30,127 bases of DNA, from NCBI RefSeq assembly GCF_045863935.1, contig NZ_BTVP01000039.1:1-30127 (forward strand), written 5' to 3'. The notes under the pieces are model-generated. The model was given only the letters and a program-made list of their open reading frames with translations, made no database searches and had not been told where the DNA came from. A program made the position numbers and the translations under genes. This stretch comes from Parvibaculum sp045863935 (GTDB lineage Bacteria; Pseudomonadota; Alphaproteobacteria; Parvibaculales; Parvibaculaceae). Below are positions 8,157 to 16,000 of the stretch, piece by piece; within the stretch, counting starts at the first letter, position 1, and each line of letters begins with the position of its first letter.

Positions 8157-9605
8157 ATGGCTGCGGTAAAGGAAACCGTCGAAACCGTCGGCGCGATTGA
8201 GAAGTACAAATACGGCTTCTTCACGGACATCGAATCCGAGAAGGCGCCGCTCGGCCTCACGGAGGACACGGTCCGGTTCATCTCCGCCAAGAAGGACGAG
8301 CCCGAATGGTTGCTTGAGTGGCGGCTGGCTGCCTTCCGCCGCTGGCAGACCATGACGGAGCCCACCTGGGCGAAGGTGACCTATCCGCCAATCGATTTCC
8401 AGGACGCCTATTACTATTCGGCGCCGAAGCAGACAGCGAAGCTCGACAGTCTCGATCAGGTGGATCCGAAACTCCTCGAAACATACGAGAAGCTCGGCAT
8501 CCCGCTGACCGAGCAGAAGATGCTCGCGGGCGTCGCCGTGGACGCCGTCTTCGACAGCGTGTCGGTCGTCACGACCTTCAAGGAAAAGCTCGCGGAAGCG
8601 GGTGTCATCTTCTGTCCGATGTCGGAAGCGGTGAAGAACCATCCCGAACTCGTGAAGAAGTATCTCGGCTCCGTCGTACCGACATCCGACAATTTCTACG
8701 CGACTCTCAACTCCGCCGTCTTCTCGGAGGGCTCCTTCGTCTATATCCCCGAAGGCGTGCGCTGCCCGATGGAACTCTCGACCTATTTCCGGATCAATGA
8801 GAAGCAGACAGGCCAGTTCGAGCGCACGCTCATCATCGCCGACAAGGGCTCCTATGTGAGCTACCTCGAGGGCTGCACAGCGCCGCAGCGCGACGAGAAC
8901 CAGCTGCACGCCGCCGTGGTCGAACTCGTCGCGCATGATGACGCCGAGATCAAATACTCGACGGTACAGAACTGGTTCCCTGGCGACGAGGAAGGCAAGG
9001 GTGGCGTTTACAACTTCGTGACGAAGCGCGGCGATTGCCGTGGCGCGAACTCGAAGATTTCCTGGACGCAGGTCGAGACAGGCTCCGCCATCACCTGGAA
9101 ATATCCGAGCTGCATCCTGCGCGGCGACAATTCACGCGGCGAGTTCTACTCGATTGCGATTTCGAACGGTCGTCAGCAGGTGGACAGCGGCACGAAGATG
9201 ATCCATCTCGGCCGCAACACGACGAGCCGGATCATCTCCAAGGGTATTTCGGCCGGCCGCTCATCCAACACCTATCGGGGCCTCGTCAGTGTTCATCGCA
9301 AGGCGGAGAACGTGCGCAACTTCACGCAGTGCGACAGTTTGCTGATTGGCGACAAGTGCTCCGCACACACGGTTCCCTATATCGAAACGAAGAACCCGAC
9401 GGCGATCCTCGAACATGAAGCCACGACCTCGAAGATCAGCGATGACCAGCTCTTCTATTGCATGCAGCGCGGTATCGGCGAGGAAGAAGCAGTGGCATTG
9501 ATCGTCAACGGCTTCTGCCGCGATGTGCTGCAGCAGCTGCCGATGGAGTTTGCCGTCGAAGCGCAGAAGCTTGTCGGCATCAGCCTTGAAGGAAGCGTCG
9601 GCTGA
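8157..9605 (+). CDS. sufB: Fe-S cluster scaffold subunit SufB
   Basis: Core subunit of the SufBCD scaffold on which Fe-S clusters are built. From the ATG at 8157 it has 482 residues, a normal length. The stop of the preceding gene (TGA 8153-8155) is one base before this ATG, and a GGAG lies just upstream. Family landmarks are KYKYGFFTDIESEKAPLGL near the N-terminus, IPEGVRCPMELSTYFRIN in the middle, and EHEATTSKISDDQLFYCMQR near the end. The sulfur-accepting cysteine corresponding to E. coli Cys405 is Cys401 in GDKCSAHTVPYIE. The C-terminus EFAVEAQKLVGISLEGSVG matches the family end. An in-frame start at 8004 overlaps the desulfurase gene and is rejected. Confidence 0.97.
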   Translation: MAAVKETVETVGAIEKYKYGFFTDIESEKAPLGLTEDTVRFISAKKDEPEWLLEWRLAAFRRWQTMTEPTWAKVTYPPIDFQDAYYYSAPKQTAKLDSLDQVDPKLLETYEKLGIPLTEQKMLAGVAVDAVFDSVSVVTTFKEKLAEAGVIFCPMSEAVKNHPELVKKYLGSVVPTSDNFYATLNSAVFSEGSFVYIPEGVRCPMELSTYFRINEKQTGQFERTLIIADKGSYVSYLEGCTAPQRDENQLHAAVVELVAHDDAEIKYSTVQNWFPGDEEGKGGVYNFVTKRGDCRGANSKISWTQVETGSAITWKYPSCILRGDNSRGEFYSIAISNGRQQVDSGTKMIHLGRNTTSRIISKGISAGRSSNTYRGLVSVHRKAENVRNFTQCDSLLIGDKCSAHTVPYIETKNPTAILEHEATTSKISDDQLFYCMQRGIGEEEAVALIVNGFCRDVLQQLPMEFAVEAQKLVGISLEGSVG

Positions 9606-9622
9606 CGCTTGGAAGGAAAGAA

Positions 9623-10378
9623 GTGAGTATGCTTGAGATCAAAAACCTGCACGTAACGGTGGACGGCAAGGAAATCCTCAAAGGGATAGACCTCGACATC
9701 CGTGCGGGTGAAGTGCACGCCATCATGGGCCCGAACGGCTCCGGCAAGTCGACGCTCTCCTACGTTCTGGCTGGTCGCGACGGCTATGACGTGACGGAAG
9801 GCTCGATCCGGTTCAAGGGCAAGGATCTGCTGGAGATGGGCGTGGATGAGCGCGCCGCTGCGGGCATCTTCCTTGCCTTCCAGTATCCGCTGGAAATTCC
9901 GGGCGTCACCACCATGACCTTCCTCAAGACCGCCCTCAACGCACAGCGCAAGGCGCGCGGCGAAGAGGAACTCGATGCCGTGCGTTTCCTGAAGCTCGTG
10001 CGCGAGAAGTCGAAGCCGCTCAACGTATCGGACGAAATGCTGAAGCGCTCGCTCAATGTCGGTTATTCAGGTGGCGAGAAGAAGCGCGCCGAGGTGCTGC
10101 AGATGTCGCTTCTGGAACCGGCTCTTGCGGTGCTGGACGAGACGGATTCAGGCCTCGACATCGACGCGCTGAAGACCGTTGCCGAAGGTGTGAATGCGCT
10201 TCGCTCGCCCGAGCGGGCGATGGTCGTCATCACCCACTATCAGCGCTTGCTCGACTACATCGTGCCGGACGTCGTGCATGTGCTTTCGCAGGGCCGGATC
10301 GTGAAAACGGGTGGCAAGGACCTGGCGTTGGAACTTGAGAAGTCCGGTTATGCCGAATATGGCGCGGACGCCGCGTGA
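9623..10378 (+). CDS. sufC: SUF system ATPase SufC
   Basis: ABC-type ATPase of the SufBCD complex, cytoplasmic and not a transporter. It has 251 residues. The Walker A motif is GPNGSGKST with Lys42. The ABC signature is YSGGEKKR (about 148-155), the Walker B is LAVLDETDSG (168-177), and the switch histidine is His205 in VITHYQRLL. The characteristic SufC features AFQYPLEIPGV (85-95) and SGGEKKR are present. The GTG at 9623 is chosen because AAGGA (9613-9617) is 5 nt upstream; an ATG two codons later (9629) is also possible. It is 17 nt after sufB and overlaps the start of sufD. Confidence 0.97.
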   Translation: MSMLEIKNLHVTVDGKEILKGIDLDIRAGEVHAIMGPNGSGKSTLSYVLAGRDGYDVTEGSIRFKGKDLLEMGVDERAAAGIFLAFQYPLEIPGVTTMTFLKTALNAQRKARGEEELDAVRFLKLVREKSKPLNVSDEMLKRSLNVGYSGGEKKRAEVLQMSLLEPALAVLDETDSGLDIDALKTVAEGVNALRSPERAMVVITHYQRLLDYIVPDVVHVLSQGRIVKTGGKDLALELEKSGYAEYGADAA

Positions 10379-11697
10379 GCAGATCGATGAATGAAACGGC
10401 GACACAGCATTTCATAGAAGCTTACGAGGAAGCGCGGTCGGCACTTCCCGGCGCGGGCGGCTGGCTGGCCCGTCGCCGCGAAGCCGCGCTCGATGCGTTC
10501 CGCGAAGCGGGACTTCCGCATCGCCGCCTTGAGGACTGGAAATATACCGACCTCCGTCAGACGCTGGAGAAAGCGGCATTCGCGCCCGCACCGGCCCACG
10601 AGGGAGCCGTGGTTCTGCCCGGCCGCCGCTCGGCTTCGGCTTTCGCCGCCATTGACAGGCATGTGCTGGTCTTTGTGAATGGACGTTACCGCGCCGATCT
10701 TTCGCAGGTCGCGCGCCTTCCGAAGGGCGTCGAGCTTCATGCGCTGGGCGACGTTCTGCATGAACAATGGGTGAAGGATCTGGTCGAGCGCCGCTTCGAC
10801 GATGCCCGGCAGGCGGAAAACATTGTCGATCTCAACACAGCGCTGATGAGCGACGGGGCCTGCCTGCGCATCCGCAAGGGCGTGAAGCTCGACAAACCTC
10901 TCCATCTGCTATTTTTCTCAGCCGATCCTGGCGCGTCGCATACCCGAAATCTTGTATTTCTTGAAAACGAAGCCGAGGCGACGATCCTCGAGACCCATGT
11001 CGGTGAGGTGGCGTCTTTCGCGGATATCGTAACGGATATCGCAATTGGTGAGGGCGCCCGGCTGAACCACGTAAAGTTGCAGGACGAGGCGTCGGATGTG
11101 GTGCATCTTGCGACGATGCGCGCGAGGCTTGCGGCGGACGCGAAGCTGTCGAGTTTCACTCTGACGCTTGGCTGCGGCGTTTCCCGTGGACAGAGCTTCG
11201 TGCTCTTCTCGGGTGAAGGCGCGGAAGCCAATATCGATGGCGCGTACGCGCTCCGAGACAAGCAACATGCCGACCAATTTTGTGTGATCGACCATGCGGT
11301 CCCCGCATGCACCAGTCACACGCTCTTCAAGGGAGTGCTCGACGGCGAATCCGAGGGAGTGTTCCAGGGCAAGGTCATTGTGCGCCCGCATGCCCAGAAG
11401 AGCGACGGAAGGCAGATGACGCACGCGTTGCTGCTGTCGCGCGATGCCGCGATGAACGCGAAACCGGAACTCGAGATTTATGCGGATGACGTGCAGTGCG
11501 CGCACGGCTCGACGGTGGGAGAGTTGTCGAAGGAGGCGATCTTCTATCTGCGTTCGCGTGGAATACCGGAGGCCGAGGCGCGCCGCCTTCTGGTGCTCGC
11601 CTTTCTCGACGAGGCGCTCGATCTTGCGCCGCATGAAGAGACGCGGAATGCGCTGAAGCGACTTGTGTCGGAATGGTTCGAGGAGGCGGTCCTGTGA
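10375..11697 (+). CDS. sufD: Fe-S cluster assembly subunit SufD
   Basis: Partner of SufB in the SufBC2D scaffold, involved in iron entry. It has 440 residues from the GTG at 10375, which overlaps the sufC stop by 4 nt (GTGA), suggesting translational coupling; an ATG four codons in (10387) is an alternative. N-terminal RRLEDWKYTDLR (about 52-63) is the conserved SufD motif. The C-terminal half has the beta-helix core shared with SufB. His377 in DVQCAHGSTVGEL corresponds to the functionally important E. coli His360. The C-terminal RSRGIPEAEARRLLVLAFLDE is typical. It overlaps the next gene, sufS, by another GTGA. Confidence 0.95.
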   Translation: MSRSMNETATQHFIEAYEEARSALPGAGGWLARRREAALDAFREAGLPHRRLEDWKYTDLRQTLEKAAFAPAPAHEGAVVLPGRRSASAFAAIDRHVLVFVNGRYRADLSQVARLPKGVELHALGDVLHEQWVKDLVERRFDDARQAENIVDLNTALMSDGACLRIRKGVKLDKPLHLLFFSADPGASHTRNLVFLENEAEATILETHVGEVASFADIVTDIAIGEGARLNHVKLQDEASDVVHLATMRARLAADAKLSSFTLTLGCGVSRGQSFVLFSGEGAEANIDGAYALRDKQHADQFCVIDHAVPACTSHTLFKGVLDGESEGVFQGKVIVRPHAQKSDGRQMTHALLLSRDAAMNAKPELEIYADDVQCAHGSTVGELSKEAIFYLRSRGIPEAEARRLLVLAFLDEALDLAPHEETRNALKRLVSEWFEEAVL

Positions 11698-12938
11698 ATA
11701 GTCCCGTCCTTGTGAACGCTGTCTATGACGTCGAGAAGGTGCGGCAGGATTTCCCCATCCTGTCGAGGACCGTCTATGGCAAGCCTCTCGTCTATCTCGA
11801 CAACGCCGCTTCCGCGCAGAAGCCGCAAGTTGTGATCGATGCCATGGCGGATGCCTACGCGAAGGAATATTCGAACGTCCATCGCGGTATGCATTATCTG
11901 TCCAATACGGCGACCGAGAAGTTCGAGCAGGCACGGGAGATCGCAAGAGACTTCCTGAATGCCGCCGCGACCGACGAAATCGTCTTCACGTCCGGCGCGA
12001 CCGACGCGATCAATCTCGTCGCGTCGTCCTTTGCCGGCCCGCGGGTTGGGGCGGGAGACGAGATCATCCTTTCCGTCCTGGAGCACCACTCGAACATCGT
12101 GCCATGGCATTTCCTTCGCGAGCGCCAGGGTGCCGTCCTGAAATATGTGCCGGCAACGGATGAAGGCGATCTTGATATAGAGGCATACGAGAAGCTCTTT
12201 ACTCCGCGCACGAAAATGGTGGCGTTGACGCAGATGTCGAACGCGCTCGGCACGATCACGCCGATCAAGGAGATGATCAGGATCGCGCACGAACGTGGTG
12301 TTCCCGTCCTGGTTGACGGATGCCAGGGTGCCGTTCACCTGCCGACGGACGTCCGCGATATGGATTGCGATTTCTTCGTCTGTTCTGGCCACAAGCTCTA
12401 CGGACCGACGGGCATAGGACTTCTCTACGGGAAGGCAGCGCACCTGAAATCCATGCGCCCCTATCGTGGCGGCGGTGAAATGATCCGCGAGGTCTCGCTC
12501 GAGAACGTAACCTATGCGGCACCGCCTCACAGATTCGAAGCCGGCACACCCGCGATCGTTCAGGCCATTGGTCTCGGCGCTGCGCTTTCCTATATCGAAT
12601 CCGTAAGCCGCGACAGGATCGCGGCGCACGAGATCGAATTGCGGGACTATGCGACGCGCCGTCTTTCGGAGATCAACAGTCTCCGGATCATCGGCACCAC
12701 GAAATCGAAGGGCAGCATCCTGTCCTTCGTCATGGACAATGCTCATCCCCACGACATCGCGACGGTGATCGACCGTGCGGGGGTTGCAGTGCGCGCGGGC
12801 CATCATTGCGCGCAACCTGCGATGGAGCGCTTTGGCGTCGGCGCGACGACGAGAGCCTCTTTCGGTATGTACAATACGCTTGAGGAAGTGGACCGGCTTG
12901 CCGAGGCACTGATCGACAGCAAGAAGTTCTTTGGATAA
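11694..12938 (+). CDS. sufS: class II cysteine desulfurase SufS
   Basis: PLP-dependent cysteine desulfurase supplying sulfur to the SUF scaffold. The GTG at 11694 is chosen because a perfect AGGAGG (11681-11686) lies 7 nt upstream and the codon overlaps the sufD stop (GTGA). The in-frame start at 11673 would put the SD inside the gene. The protein has 414 residues. The PLP lysine is Lys234 in CSGHKLYGPTGIG, the PLP-stacking histidine is about His131 in LEHHSNIVPW, and the catalytic cysteine is Cys372 in RAGHHCAQPAMERFG, without the class I SSGK loop. One difference from the common DGAQ motif is DGCQGAVH (Cys210). No sufE gene is visible nearby, so the sulfur acceptor partner is either elsewhere or unnecessary. 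Confidence 0.95.
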   Translation: MNSPVLVNAVYDVEKVRQDFPILSRTVYGKPLVYLDNAASAQKPQVVIDAMADAYAKEYSNVHRGMHYLSNTATEKFEQAREIARDFLNAAATDEIVFTSGATDAINLVASSFAGPRVGAGDEIILSVLEHHSNIVPWHFLRERQGAVLKYVPATDEGDLDIEAYEKLFTPRTKMVALTQMSNALGTITPIKEMIRIAHERGVPVLVDGCQGAVHLPTDVRDMDCDFFVCSGHKLYGPTGIGLLYGKAAHLKSMRPYRGGGEMIREVSLENVTYAAPPHRFEAGTPAIVQAIGLGAALSYIESVSRDRIAAHEIELRDYATRRLSEINSLRIIGTTKSKGSILSFVMDNAHPHDIATVIDRAGVAVRAGHHCAQPAMERFGVGATTRASFGMYNTLEEVDRLAEALIDSKKFFG

Positions 12939-12948
12939 GGATTGCGGC

Positions 12949-13347
12949 ATGTCCGAAGACGCAAACACGGCTGAAAGGAAGGCGGCGCCGGAAGGCGTTG
13001 ACGGCGTTCCTGTGCAAACCTCCGCCATTCCGCAGGAGGAACTGGACCAGCTCACCGACGACATCATCGCGGCATTGAAGACGGTCTATGATCCCGAAAT
13101 CCCGGTTGATATCTACGAGCTCGGCCTCATCTATAAAGTCGACATCTCGGACGACCGGGACGTCGTGGTGGACATGACGCTGACCGCGCCGGGATGCCCT
13201 GTGGCAGGCACGATGCCGGTCATGGTCGAGGACGCGGTTCGCACGGTCGAAGGCATCGGCGACGTACGCGTCAACATGACTTTCGATCCGCCATGGGATC
13301 CGAGCCGGATGTCGGACGAAGCGCGTGTCGCGCTCAACATGTATTGA
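12949..13347 (+). CDS. sufT: SufT: DUF59/MIP18-family Fe-S maturation factor
   Basis: 132-residue protein whose core (about 35-132) is a DUF59/MIP18 domain. The signature DPEIPVDIYELGLIY (48-62) and the conserved Cys83 in TLTAPGCPVAG are both present. Members in SUF operons assist Fe-S cluster maturation or delivery, especially under heavy demand; the detailed mechanism is not settled. The N-terminal ~30 residues are charged and probably disordered. The ATG at 12949 follows AAGGA (12937-12941) by 7 nt, and the gene begins 10 nt after sufS. It resembles PaaD of phenylacetate degradation, but the SUF context favours SufT. Confidence 0.92.
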   Translation: MSEDANTAERKAAPEGVDGVPVQTSAIPQEELDQLTDDIIAALKTVYDPEIPVDIYELGLIYKVDISDDRDVVVDMTLTAPGCPVAGTMPVMVEDAVRTVEGIGDVRVNMTFDPPWDPSRMSDEARVALNMY

Positions 13348-13358
13348 AGGTGCGGGAA

Positions 13359-13718
13359 ATGGCGAGACCCCTACCCAAAGCGATTACCCTGACGGAAGCT
13401 GCCGCGGAGCGGATGAAAGAGATCATGGCCGCCTCGGGCGGAAAGTATATCGGCGTGCGCATTGGCGTGAAGAATGGCGGCTGCGCCGGCATGGAATACA
13501 CGATGGAATATGCCGAGGTTCAGCAGCCGCTCGACGAGGTCGTCGAGGATCGCGGCGTGAAGGTCCTCATCGATCCGAAGGCGATCCTCTTCCTGCTCGG
13601 AACCGAGATGGATTACACCTCGGAGAAGTTCTCGTCCGGCTTCCGCTTCAACAATCCGAACCAGACAGATGCCTGCGGATGCGGCGAGAGCGTTACCATC
13701 ACGCCGGCCTCCGTTTGA
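13359..13718 (+). CDS. sufA: A-type Fe-S carrier protein SufA/IscA-like
   Basis: Small (119 aa) A-type carrier that receives Fe-S clusters and passes them to target enzymes. The three invariant cysteines are present: Cys42 in NGGCAGMEY, and Cys106 and Cys108 in ACGCGES near the C-terminus. The ATG at 13359 is chosen for the family-like start MARPLPKAITLTEAAAERM. Upstream in-frame codons overlap sufT and are not homologous. It begins 11 nt after sufT and ends 6 nt before the TfoX gene, so it is within the operon. SufA, IscA and ErpA cannot be fully separated from sequence; context favours SufA. Confidence 0.94.
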   Translation: MARPLPKAITLTEAAAERMKEIMAASGGKYIGVRIGVKNGGCAGMEYTMEYAEVQQPLDEVVEDRGVKVLIDPKAILFLLGTEMDYTSEKFSSGFRFNNPNQTDACGCGESVTITPASV

Positions 13719-13724
13719 ACGCAC

Positions 13725-14117
13725 ATGGCTGTCAGCAGCGAATACAAGGCATTCGTTGCCGAACAGCTTGAACCTCTCGGCCCGGTTCGTATCCGCAGCA
13801 TGTTCGGCGGCGCGGGTGTCTATTTCGACGATCTGATGTTCGGGCTGATCGTGGGCGAAACACTTTTCTTCAAGGTGGACGAGCGTAACCGAGGTGATTT
13901 CGAGAGCGAGGAAATGGGTCCCTTCGTCTACGAGCCGCCCTCGGGAAAGTCGATTGCCATGTCTTACTATGAGCTGCCGGAGCGGCTGTATGACGAGCCG
14001 GAGGAGCTCATCCTCTGGGCGCGCCGCGCACTTGATGCCGCCCTTGCCGCGAAAGCGTCGAAGCCTGTGAAGACGAAAAAGTCCGCGCGAAAGAAAACCG
14101 CGCGCTCCAGAACCTGA
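13725..14117 (+). CDS. TfoX N-terminal-domain protein
   Basis: 130-residue protein with a single TfoX N-terminal-like domain (about residues 1-105): RIRSMFGGAGVYFDDLMFGLIVGETLFFKVDE is characteristic, and the C-terminal TfoX helical domain is absent. The last ~20 residues are a Lys/Arg/Ser/Thr tail (KTKKSARKKTARSRT). The family is named for the competence regulator TfoX/Sxy, but stand-alone N-domain proteins are of unknown function. It starts 6 nt after sufA, so it is likely co-transcribed as the last SUF-operon gene; whether it is functionally linked to Fe-S metabolism is unknown. A hairpin overlaps its last codons and stop. Confidence 0.88.
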   Translation: MAVSSEYKAFVAEQLEPLGPVRIRSMFGGAGVYFDDLMFGLIVGETLFFKVDERNRGDFESEEMGPFVYEPPSGKSIAMSYYELPERLYDEPEELILWARRALDAALAAKASKPVKTKKSARKKTARSRT

Positions 14118-14126
14118 AGCGCGCGG
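14098..14126. terminator. hairpin overlapping the tfoX stop, probable terminator
   Basis: A perfect 9-bp inverted repeat (CCGCGCGCT 14098-14106, AGCGCGCGG 14118-14126) with an 11-nt loop containing the tfoX TGA. On the - strand the stem is followed directly by TTTTCTTT (complement of 14090-14097), a canonical intrinsic terminator for the crotonase genes whose stop is at 14204. On the + strand the downstream sequence is only pyrimidine-rich, so termination of the SUF operon here would be weaker. Confidence 0.7.
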
Positions 14127-14128
14127 TC

Positions 14129-14197
14129 ATGCCTTACGTTCTTCTCTTCATCGCCCTGATGTTCCTCGCGCTGCTCGCGAGCTGCTTCATGGGCTGA
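14129..14197 (+). CDS. possible 22-aa hydrophobic micropeptide
   Basis: ATG at 14129 and TGA at 14195-14197 enclose 22 codons: MPYVLLFIALMFLALLASCFMG. Almost all residues are hydrophobic, enough for one membrane helix, with a LLASC end resembling a lipobox. It sits in the 86-nt gap between tfoX and the convergent crotonase gene, directly after the hairpin. There is no good Shine-Dalgarno. A random ORF of this length is common, so this is only a candidate. Confidence 0.25.
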   Translation: MPYVLLFIALMFLALLASCFMG

Positions 14198-14203
14198 GAG
14201 GGA

Positions 14204-14995
14204 TCAGTTCCCCTTGAACTGAGCTGGCCGCTTTTCGAGAAAAGCGCGCACGCCTGCCTTGAAATCCTCGCCATATCCGGCAGTCCGCTGCATTTGCCGC
14301 TCAAGGTTGAGCTGCTCTTCATAGGTGTTGTCGGTGCTTTCCCAGTAGAGCTGCCGGATCATTCCGAGCGTCTTGGTCGGTCCGCTCGCGAGGTCGGCGG
14401 CGAGCTTCTTCGCCTCTTCCATCAGCTTTTCATCGTCATAGACGCGGTTGACGAGGCCCCATTCGAGCGCCGTCTCAGCGGGAAGCTTTTCGCCCAGCAG
14501 CGAGAGTTCCATCGCGCGCGCCTTGCCGACAAGGCGAGGCAGAATCCAGGTCGACCCGCCATCGGGCACGAGGCCGATGCGGCGGAAGGCCTGAAGGAAG
14601 TAGGACGAACGTCCGCAAAGCACGAGATCGCCCATGAGCGCGAAGCTCATGCCGACGCCTGCTGCAGGTCCGTTCACCGCCGTCACGAAGGGCATCTGCA
14701 GGTTACGCAGGCGGCGCAGGAACGGATGGTACATGGTCTCGAGCGCCGAGCCCGCATCGGGACGCGCGCCTGAGTTATCACCACGTCCCTGCAGGTTTGC
14801 GCCAGTGCAGAAGCCACGTCCTTCGCCTGTCATGACGAGGCAGCGGATGCCGTTCTTCGGGTCTTCCACGGCGTCCATGGCGCGCATCAGGCCGCCGAGC
14901 ATTTCGGGCGACACCGCGTTCATGACCTCGGGGTGGTTCAGCGTCAGCGTACCGACAGCCCCATCGATGTCGAGCTTCGCTCTTTCGAACTCCAT
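14204..14995 (-). CDS. enoyl-CoA hydratase/isomerase (crotonase) family protein
   Basis: 263-residue crotonase-fold protein acting on acyl-CoA thioesters in the cytoplasm. The oxyanion-hole segments are GEGRGFCTGANLQG (57-70) and NGPAAGVGMSFALMGDL (108-124). GLVPDGGSTWILPRLVG (141-157) includes Asp145, the aspartate used in PaaG-like isomerases, while the double glutamates of classical enoyl-CoA hydratases are not evident. A PaaG-like isomerase or a beta-oxidation accessory enzyme is plausible; the substrate is not known. Start: the ATG at 14995 has GGAGAAG a few bases upstream on this strand. It lies 35 nt downstream of a paralogue of exactly the same length that carries a nonsense codon. 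Confidence 0.9.
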   Translation of the reverse strand: MEFERAKLDIDGAVGTLTLNHPEVMNAVSPEMLGGLMRAMDAVEDPKNGIRCLVMTGEGRGFCTGANLQGRGDNSGARPDAGSALETMYHPFLRRLRNLQMPFVTAVNGPAAGVGMSFALMGDLVLCGRSSYFLQAFRRIGLVPDGGSTWILPRLVGKARAMELSLLGEKLPAETALEWGLVNRVYDDEKLMEEAKKLAADLASGPTKTLGMIRQLYWESTDNTYEEQLNLERQMQRTAGYGEDFKAGVRAFLEKRPAQFKGN

Positions 14996-15030
14996 TTTCT
15001 TCTCCCTGTGTTTTGCGTGAATTTCGTGGC

Positions 15031-15822
15031 TCAGGCCGTGAACTCCGGATCCTTCTTGGTGAGGAACGCCTTCACGCCTGCGACAAAGTTGGGGTGATCG
15101 CCGAGCATGCCCTGCACATCGCGCTCATAGTCGAGTTGCGCGGCGAAACCGTTGTTCCCTGCGGCGTCGATGGCCTTGCGGATTTCGCCGAATGCATTCG
15201 TCGGCCCCTTCGCGAGCTTCGTCGCGACGGTGCGTGCCTCGCTCATCAGCGCCTCGTCATCGACGCATTTTCAGATCAGGCCCCATTCGGCAGCCGTCTC
15301 TGCGGGAAGCTTGTCGCCGGTAAGCGCGAGGCCGAGTGCCCGGGCACGTCCGACGAGCCGCGGCAAATGCCATGTGCAGCCCAGGTCCGGGATAAGGCCG
15401 AGCCGGGGACCGAATACCTGTATGAACGCGGCACTCTTCGCCGCGATAACGATATCCGCCGCAAGGGCGAGGCCGACGCCGCCGCCTGCCGCCACGCCGT
15501 TCACTGCGGCTACGATCGGCTTCTGCAAGGCATAGAGTTCTCGCATCATCGGATTGAAGCCAACCGTCATTCCATGTGCCACGCCCTGACCGACGGACAT
15601 GCCGTCCTGACGCTGTCCTTGCGCGGCAAGATCGGCACCGGCACAGAAGCCGCGCCCGGCACCTGTGATGAGGAGCACCCGCGCATCCGGATTCCCCGCG
15701 ACCTCGGCCACGGCGGCGCGTATATCGGCGATGAGCTGCGTGTCGATGCTGTTCAGTACCTCGGGCCGGTTGAGAGTAAGCAGGGCAATGCCGTCTTCGA
15801 CGGCGAGCGTGATCGTTTCCAT
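15031..15822 (-). pseudogene. crotonase-family gene interrupted by one in-frame TGA
   Basis: Read from the ATG at 15822 this is a 263-codon crotonase gene, the same length as its downstream neighbour, but codon 184 (15271-15273) is TGA. The frame before and after the stop is identical, so no frameshift is involved: upstream ends ...AAEWGLI, downstream continues KCVDDEALMSEARTVATKL through to ...KKDPEFTA. Relatives commonly have a Trp in this place (GLIW.VDD, from memory), so a single TGG to TGA change is the simplest explanation. The N-terminal piece keeps the catalytic regions (GAGRGFCAGADLA 54-66, NGVAAGGGVGLALAADI 108-124, GLIPDLGCTW with Asp146) but loses the C-terminal helices used for trimer contacts. 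An internal ATG at 15246 could restart a 71-residue C-terminal fragment. Sequencing error is the main alternative. Confidence 0.85.
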
Positions 15823-15926
15823 GGTCGCGTCCCGGTGTTCGCTCTGGTTGTGGGCAGCATAGGACATCGGCTCGGTTCACGCCGCCGGATTTCGGCCGAA
15901 AATAGCCGCCCACCGTCACATGCGAA

Positions 15927-15956
15927 AGGCCGCCCGCGGGATCTCCGGGGCGGCCT
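15927..15956 (-). terminator. probable terminator of the diguanylate cyclase gene
   Basis: AGGCCGCCC (15927-15935) pairs perfectly over 9 bp with GGGCGGCCT (15948-15956), with a 12-nt loop. On the - strand it ends in CCTTTCGC, a short T-run. It lies 45 nt after the stop at 16001 and before the crotonase start at 15822. Confidence 0.55.
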
Positions 15957-16000
15957 AGCGTTACGTTGCGTCAAAGGTCAGTGGGTGGCGTCCGGTCAGG

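Noticed and set aside
6752..8365. 537-codon ORF on the - strand opposite the cysteine desulfurase
   Set aside because: It is antisense to a well-recognised gene. High GC content leaves the opposite frames open, and the translated product is Arg/His-rich with no family features.
11544..13067. 507-codon ORF on the - strand opposite sufS
   Set aside because: Overlaps sufD, sufS and sufT antisense; no recognisable domain.
12949..13347. PaaD (phenylacetate oxygenase maturation) instead of SufT
   Set aside because: The DUF59 core is shared, but there are no paaABCE genes nearby, and it sits between sufS and sufA.
15271..15273. TGA as selenocysteine or reassigned Trp codon
   Set aside because: Other genes here (for example sufB, sufC, sufD and sufA) end in TGA, so the codon is a stop. 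Crotonases are not selenoproteins and no SECIS-like hairpin was apparent immediately after the codon.
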